A program made the position numbers and the translations under genes. The notes under the pieces are model-generated. The model ran no database searches, had not been told where the DNA came from, and saw nothing but the letters and a program-made list of their open reading frames with translations. DNA of 64,000 bases from assembly GCA_018371275.1 (NCBI GenBank), contig JAHALF010000001.1, positions 1 to 64,000 on the forward strand. Reading direction: 5' to 3'. How positions within the stretch are numbered: the first letter of the stretch is position 1; every line of letters starts with the position of its first letter. The DNA comes from Clostridiales bacterium (lineage in GTDB: Bacteria; Bacillota; Clostridia; Lachnospirales; CAG-274). This document shows positions 59,856 through 64,000 of the stretch, in pieces.

Positions 59856-60545
59856 TTACATATAAGAAAGCTTATTAATTACACTAACAACAATATTTGA
59901 AGAAATATAAGAAGCATGCTCACAATTTTTTTCAAAATTTTCTATACCTTTATGGGTTACTGTATCTGTTATAGTTCTTATTGATATAAATGGTATATTA
60001 TTAACATAACAAACGTGGGCAATACTAGCAGTTTCCATATCTACAGCTAGTGGATTAAACTTCTTATTAATACTATTTCTACCCTCATCTGTAATAAATT
60101 TTTCTCCTGTAACAATTTTACCAAATAAAATTGGGTATGATAATGTATCTTTTAACTCTTTTATTATCTCTAATAATCTATAATCTGCTTTAAAATAAAT
60201 TGATTTAAGCCAAGGATGAAACTCAGTCAATATATCATCAGCGACATCATGATATGCCGTAAACTCTCCTACAACAGTATCAAAAAGTTCAACTTGCTCA
60301 TTCATACCTCCAGCTGTTCCAGAATTGATAACAATATCTACACCAAAAAAGTCAATAAGAATTTGTGTTGCTACTGCTGCATTTACTTTACAAACACCAC
60401 TATATACAGCAACGACTTTAACATTATCAATAGTCCCTTCATAAAACTCAAGCATTGATTTTTTTGTAATTTTTACAAAGTTTATATACTTAAGAAAAGG
60501 TTCTAATTCAGTATCACTAGCACAAATAATTCCTACTAAAGACAT
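59856..60545 (-). CDS. mtnN: 5'-methylthioadenosine/S-adenosylhomocysteine nucleosidase
   Basis: A 229-aa MTA/SAH nucleosidase. Conserved parts are GIICASDTELEPFLKY, GVCKVNAAVATQILID, NSGTAGGM, and the catalytic loop AVDMETASIAHVCYVNNIPF with the Glu and Asp (SIRTITD). It hydrolyses MTA and SAH to adenine and the thioribosyl product, recycling methionine and making the autoinducer-2 precursor. The start is ATG 60545, since the in-frame GTG at 60557 is part of the AAGGTG ribosome site. It is a single gene, between the bcp gene and the infC operon. Confidence 0.93.
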   Translation of the reverse strand: MSLVGIICASDTELEPFLKYINFVKITKKSMLEFYEGTIDNVKVVAVYSGVCKVNAAVATQILIDFFGVDIVINSGTAGGMNEQVELFDTVVGEFTAYHDVADDILTEFHPWLKSIYFKADYRLLEIIKELKDTLSYPILFGKIVTGEKFITDEGRNSINKKFNPLAVDMETASIAHVCYVNNIPFISIRTITDTVTHKGIENFEKNCEHASYISSNIVVSVINKLSYM

Positions 60546-60608
60546 CTTTAATATCACCTTCTAAATTTTATATATTATATAACTTTAGTTAAATTTTAAT
60601 ATGTATAA

Positions 60609-61070
60609 TTATATATTTTTTATGTAATCTAAAACCTCTTCTGGATTTTGAGCAGCTTTAACTTTATCAAATATTTTTTCAATATTACCTTGCTCATCTA
60701 TAACAAATGTAGTTCTTACAATACCCATACTAACTTTGCCATATAATTTTTTCTCTTGCCAAACACCATAAGCCTCTATAGCTTGTCTTTCTACATCTGA
60801 TAAAAGATTTATTTTTAAATCATACTTTTGTGTAAAATTTTGATGAGATTTTTGACTATCTTTACTAATACCTATAATTACTGTGTTATTATTTTCAAAT
60901 TCTTGTATATTTTCAGAAAATCCACAAGCCTGCTTTGTACAACCAGGAGTATTATCTTTAGGATAAAAATATAATATTACTTTTTTCCCTAAAAAATCAC
61001 TTAAACTAATATTATTACCATCTTTATCTGGTAAAGTAAAATTTGGAGCTTTATCACCTATATTTAACAT
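60609..61070 (-). CDS. bcp: Thiol peroxidase, Bcp/PrxQ type
   Basis: A 153-aa peroxiredoxin. The peroxidatic Cys lies in YFYPKDNTPGCTKQACGF, with the second Cys five residues later (C-x4-C), the PrxQ-alpha pattern. The rest (NVTVIIGISKDSQKSHQNF-like segment, TTFVIDEQGNIEKI) is normal. It reduces hydroperoxides with thioredoxin. It lies 30 bp downstream of yaaA, another oxidative-stress gene, so the two form a likely peroxide-protection pair. Confidence 0.95.
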   Translation of the reverse strand: MLNIGDKAPNFTLPDKDGNNISLSDFLGKKVILYFYPKDNTPGCTKQACGFSENIQEFENNNTVIIGISKDSQKSHQNFTQKYDLKINLLSDVERQAIEAYGVWQEKKLYGKVSMGIVRTTFVIDEQGNIEKIFDKVKAAQNPEEVLDYIKNI

Positions 61071-61100
61071 TTATATTACTTCCTTTCTTTATACTATAAA

Positions 61101-61838
61101 TTAATTAGTAAATACTAAATTTGTTTCATTTGATAAATATTCATTATATTGATAAATATCAAAATAAAAATCTTTTAATGCCTCTATATCCGTTATTTTA
61201 TTTTTTATAATATATCTTGCCATTTGTCCTCTAGCCATTTTAGCTGATGTTGCAACAGATTTATATTTTCCATTTCTTAACATAAGAAAATCTATGTTTA
61301 TAAAACTATCACTACTTTTTAAATATTGTGTTATAGTCTTACTATACTCTTTAGAAGCTAAGTTTATAATAGGCTTATTTAAAACTATTATTTCATTATA
61401 TATTTTATCTTTCCAAAATTTATATAAACTTTTATTATCTATTTGTATTTTACATCCCATCTCTAATCTATAAGGTTGTATATTTGTAAGTGGTTTTAAT
61501 ACTCCATAAAAGCCACTTAATATTCTTAAATGATTATTTGCAAAAATTATATCATCACTATTAAAATCTTCAACACCTATATTTTTAAAAACTAAACCAT
61601 CATAACACTTTAATGCGTGTCCTTCCATTTTATCTATTTCAAAATCTTTAATATTACAAATTGTTTTAAAAGCAATATCTTTATTAACTTTCATTATGAC
61701 TTCTATATCTTGTAATTCAAGATTATTTAAATGACTATGTATTTTATTAGTTTCTTCATAAAAAACAGGCTTTTCAAAATTAAATCCTTCAAAACTTTTA
61801 ATATTCATATTTTTTGCTGGAGATAAAATAATAAGCAT
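61101..61838 (-). CDS. yaaA: Peroxide stress protein YaaA
   Basis: A YaaA/UPF0246 protein of about 245 aa: MLIILSPAKNMNIKSFEGFN, AMKCYDGLVF-like HALKCYDGLVFKNI, LRILSGFYGVLKPLTNIQPY, and MARGQMARYIIKNK near the end. YaaA lowers free iron and protects DNA from peroxide in E. coli. The start is ATG 61838, 8 nt after AAGG; a GTG three codons upstream is inside the ribosome site. It is placed with bcp on one strand. The 150-bp upstream gap is AT-rich. Confidence 0.93.
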   Translation of the reverse strand: MLIILSPAKNMNIKSFEGFNFEKPVFYEETNKIHSHLNNLELQDIEVIMKVNKDIAFKTICNIKDFEIDKMEGHALKCYDGLVFKNIGVEDFNSDDIIFANNHLRILSGFYGVLKPLTNIQPYRLEMGCKIQIDNKSLYKFWKDKIYNEIIVLNKPIINLASKEYSKTITQYLKSSDSFINIDFLMLRNGKYKSVATSAKMARGQMARYIIKNKITDIEALKDFYFDIYQYNEYLSNETNLVFTN

Positions 61839-61998
61839 AAAATCCACCTTTTTCTAAATTTAACTAGATAATTATAATTTAATAATAATTATTTACCAAT
61901 TATTTGTCAAGTTAAAAAATTTTATAAATTACTTATTTTTTATAATATATATTTATGTTATAATATTAAAAGTCAATTTTACTTAAGGAGGAAATAAT

Positions 61999-62679
61999 GT
62001 GTTAGAAAAAAAATCTTTTAAAGAAAACTTTAAAACAGAAATAGAAAAACTAAAAAAAATGTCTTTTAAAGATAAAATGTGGTATATAAAAGAATATTAT
62101 GGCATACAAATTTTTCTTACATTACTTGTTTTAGCACTTACTAGTTCTTTAATATTTAATATGTTTTTTAAAAAAGAACCTATTTTTAATGTTGTGTTTC
62201 TTAATAAACCTATGAATAATGAATCATATGAAAAAATATATAATGAGTTTCATGAATATGCTAATTTTGAAGAAACAAAAGACCATTGGGAACTAAAACC
62301 TACTGTTAGTGTTATATTAAAAGACAATGAAATAGTAAATGGAATGGAATACTTAGCTAAAATTAATGCTATGATAGCAACACAAACATTAGATACATTA
62401 ATTACAGAAGAATATTTTATAAACCATTTTTGTAGACAAGATATATTAATAGATTTAGAGAGTATTTTACCAACAGATTTACTAGATAAAGTTAAACAAA
62501 ATTTAGTTTACAAAATGGGCATTGATGGTGTAGAAAGAGCCTATACACTAGATGTATCTAATGCTCCTATAATAAAAGACAGTGTCTATGTAGCAGGGCC
62601 AGTTTATTTTTCAATACTTGCAAATAGTAAACATATTGATACATCTATAAAATTTTTAAGATATTTGTATAATATGTAA
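61999..62679 (+). CDS. Single-pass membrane protein of unknown function, 226 aa
   Basis: A 226-aa protein. A basic cytoplasmic N-terminus of about 35 residues (KKMSFKDKMWYIKEYYGIQI) is followed by one membrane helix (about 38-56, FLTLLVLALTSSLIFNMFF) and an outside domain of about 165 residues. The outside part, with MEYLAKINAMIATQTLDTLI, resembles a small substrate-binding-protein lobe, but no family is certain. The start is GTG 61999, with AAGGAGGAAATAAT upstream; the overlapping ATG runs into a stop. It is 2 bp upstream of the YgjP-like gene, so they are co-transcribed. Confidence 0.7.
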   Translation: MLEKKSFKENFKTEIEKLKKMSFKDKMWYIKEYYGIQIFLTLLVLALTSSLIFNMFFKKEPIFNVVFLNKPMNNESYEKIYNEFHEYANFEETKDHWELKPTVSVILKDNEIVNGMEYLAKINAMIATQTLDTLITEEYFINHFCRQDILIDLESILPTDLLDKVKQNLVYKMGIDGVERAYTLDVSNAPIIKDSVYVAGPVYFSILANSKHIDTSIKFLRYLYNM

Positions 62680-62681
62680 AT

Positions 62682-63353
62682 ATGATAGATTATATAATAT
62701 ATAATAATGAAAAGATATACTATACTATTATTATATCTAACAGGAAAACCACCTGCATACAAATAAAAAATGGCTCTATTATTATACGAACTAATAAATT
62801 TACATCAAAAAAAATTTTAGAACAATTTTTATTAAAAAACATAACTAAAATACTAAAAATTTTAGAAAATAAAAAAAATAATATTTATAAACAAGGCTCT
62901 ATAATAAAAATTTTCGGAAAAGATTTTATCTTAAATATATTAGATAATCCTATATCTTTTCCTTACATATATAATAACACCTTTAATATTTATATAGACA
63001 AAGAAGAAGATAACTTAAATAAAAAGATAGAAAAAATATTAGATGACTATTACCTATATATACTTAAACCTTATGCCCTACAATCATTTGAAAGTTTTAG
63101 AAATAAAACAGGCCTATACCCTAATAAAATATCCTTTAAAAAAATGCAAACTAGATGGGGAAGCTGTTCATCTAAAAAAAATATTTCTATAAATATATTA
63201 TTAGCAAAATATGATAAAAGTGTTATAGACTATGTTATATTACACGAACTATGTCATTTAAAAGAAATGAACCACTCCTACAAATTTTGGCAACTAGTAG
63301 AAAAATATATGCCAAACTATAAACAAATTAAAAAATTATTAAATAACTATTAA
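62682..63353 (+). CDS. YgjP-like metallopeptidase (DUF45 / M48-related)
   Basis: A 223-aa protein of the YgjP group. The core is TRWGSCSSKKNISINILLAK, then the zinc motif HELCH in YVILHELCHLKEMNHSYKFW and a further ligand region (the SYKFWQLVEKYMPNYK segment). The N-terminal half is a beta domain. The family is predicted to be a zinc-dependent peptidase; substrates are unknown. It follows the membrane protein gene at 2 bp, which may be its partner or anchor. No signal peptide is present. Confidence 0.9.
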   Translation: MIDYIIYNNEKIYYTIIISNRKTTCIQIKNGSIIIRTNKFTSKKILEQFLLKNITKILKILENKKNNIYKQGSIIKIFGKDFILNILDNPISFPYIYNNTFNIYIDKEEDNLNKKIEKILDDYYLYILKPYALQSFESFRNKTGLYPNKISFKKMQTRWGSCSSKKNISINILLAKYDKSVIDYVILHELCHLKEMNHSYKFWQLVEKYMPNYKQIKKLLNNY

Positions 63354-63553
63354 TTTTAAGGTACACTTTACATAAATTATTCATAAAAATAAATATGGGT
63401 ATAATTGTAAATTAATATTTTATGATATTTTTAATAAAATTATTATTAATTATTGCTAAATCTTACAAAATAATTTATACTATAAAAAACTATGTTTTTT
63501 AATAAACATTTAATTTTTATTAAAATATATCCAATATGAAGGGGGTTAAATAA

Positions 63554-64000
63554 TTGTTAATTGTTAAAAAATTTGGCGGAACTTCTGTTGCCAATGCAGA
63601 AAGAGTTAGAAATGCAGCTAAAAAAATAGTAGCTGAATATGACAAAGGTAATCAAGTTGTTGTTGTACTTTCTGCTCAAGGAGATACCACAGATGAGCTT
63701 ATAGAAAAAGCTAAAGAAATAAATCCTAAATATTCTAAGCGTGAAATGGATATGCTTCTTGCTACTGGTGAACAACAGTCCGTTGCCTTGATGGCTATGG
63801 CTATACACGCTATGGATTATCCTGCTATATCATTAAACGCTAATCAATGTAATATTAGTGCTACATCTACTTATGGTAATGCAAGGATAAAAAGTATAGA
63901 TAGTAATAGAATACAAGCTGAACTTGATAAGAAAAATATTGTTATTATAACTGGCTTTCAAGGTATAAACAAATATGGCGATATAACAACTCTTGGTAGA
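63554..64000 (+). CDS. lysC: Aspartate kinase, N-terminal part (runs off right edge)
   Basis: The first 149 residues of an aspartate kinase. KFGGTSVANAERVRNAAKKI is the substrate/ATP-site signature, followed by VLSAQGDTTDELI, LLATGEQQSVALMAMAIHAM, and VIITGFQGINKYGDITTLGR, the conserved GFQG...TTLGRGGSD region that is cut by the window end. The enzyme phosphorylates aspartate for lysine, threonine and methionine synthesis. The start is TTG at 63554, about 9 nt after GAAGGGGG. No lysine riboswitch is seen in the 200-bp upstream gap. The regulatory ACT domains are outside the window. Confidence 0.95.
   Translation, partial: MLIVKKFGGTSVANAERVRNAAKKIVAEYDKGNQVVVVLSAQGDTTDELIEKAKEINPKYSKREMDMLLATGEQQSVALMAMAIHAMDYPAISLNANQCNISATSTYGNARIKSIDSNRIQAELDKKNIVIITGFQGINKYGDITTLGR

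Noticed and set aside
63354..63553. Lysine riboswitch before aspartate kinase
   Set aside because: The 200-bp gap is AT-rich and shows no conserved L-box elements or long stems.

Overview
The window is strongly AT-rich DNA from a low-GC, spore-forming, strictly anaerobic Firmicute of class Clostridia. The evidence is [FeFe]-hydrogenase, yabP-yabQ-divIC, the infC-rpmI-rplT order, S-layer-homology proteins, and consensus TTGACA/TATAAT promoters with GGAGG ribosome binding sites. A glycan-using relative of the Lachnospirales is plausible, but the species cannot be named from this sequence.

Region 1 (1 to about 8950) is the integrase-side arm of a prophage that runs off the left edge. From right to left it holds a tyrosine integrase, a type I toxin-antitoxin cassette, a coiled-coil GIY-YIG/T5orf172 protein, a zinc-ribbon/TM2 protein, ImmA, a Cro/CI-type repressor, a divergent promoter pair with four operator half-sites, and a leftward early operon. 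That operon carries two antirepressors of different families, several tiny proteins and a complete tmRNA gene. The tmRNA is packed between phage genes, keeps the G3-U70 alanine identity pair and encodes an unusual tag ending in KVA. The toxin-antitoxin cassette (7274-7597) has two near-consensus converging promoters, a 25-residue holin-like toxin peptide, a ribosome-site hairpin and a 17-bp repeat that makes the antitoxin RNA complementary to both ends of the toxin mRNA.

Region 2 (9021-21681) is chromosomal cell-envelope and division DNA: birA, a FliL-like membrane protein, an M23 hydrolase activator with FtsX and FtsE, a CdaR-type regulator, a ZapA-like protein with eight 14-residue repeats, a U32 peptidase, and a SEDS/PBP pair.

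Region 3 (21694-33767) is a leftward glycan operon: two permeases, a lipoprotein binding protein, two tandem GH29 fucosidases, a GH38 alpha-mannosidase and a GH3 glycosidase. None of the enzymes has a signal peptide, so imported oligosaccharides (N-glycan-like) are probably cut in the cytoplasm. A GH84 N-acetylglucosaminidase lies nearby (41496-44000). The ABC ATPase is missing and probably shared.

Region 4 (34427-64000) is core genome: a YvyF flagellar protein, HAD phosphatase, prfB with programmed frameshift, secA, trmL, cheX, hydrogenase, spore genes, a FocA-type channel, IMP dehydrogenase, glyQS, pyrG, two S-layer-homology proteins, infC-rpmI-rplT with an attenuator leader and a probable AUU start, MTA/SAH nucleosidase, bcp, yaaA, a YgjP-type metallopeptidase and the start of aspartate kinase.
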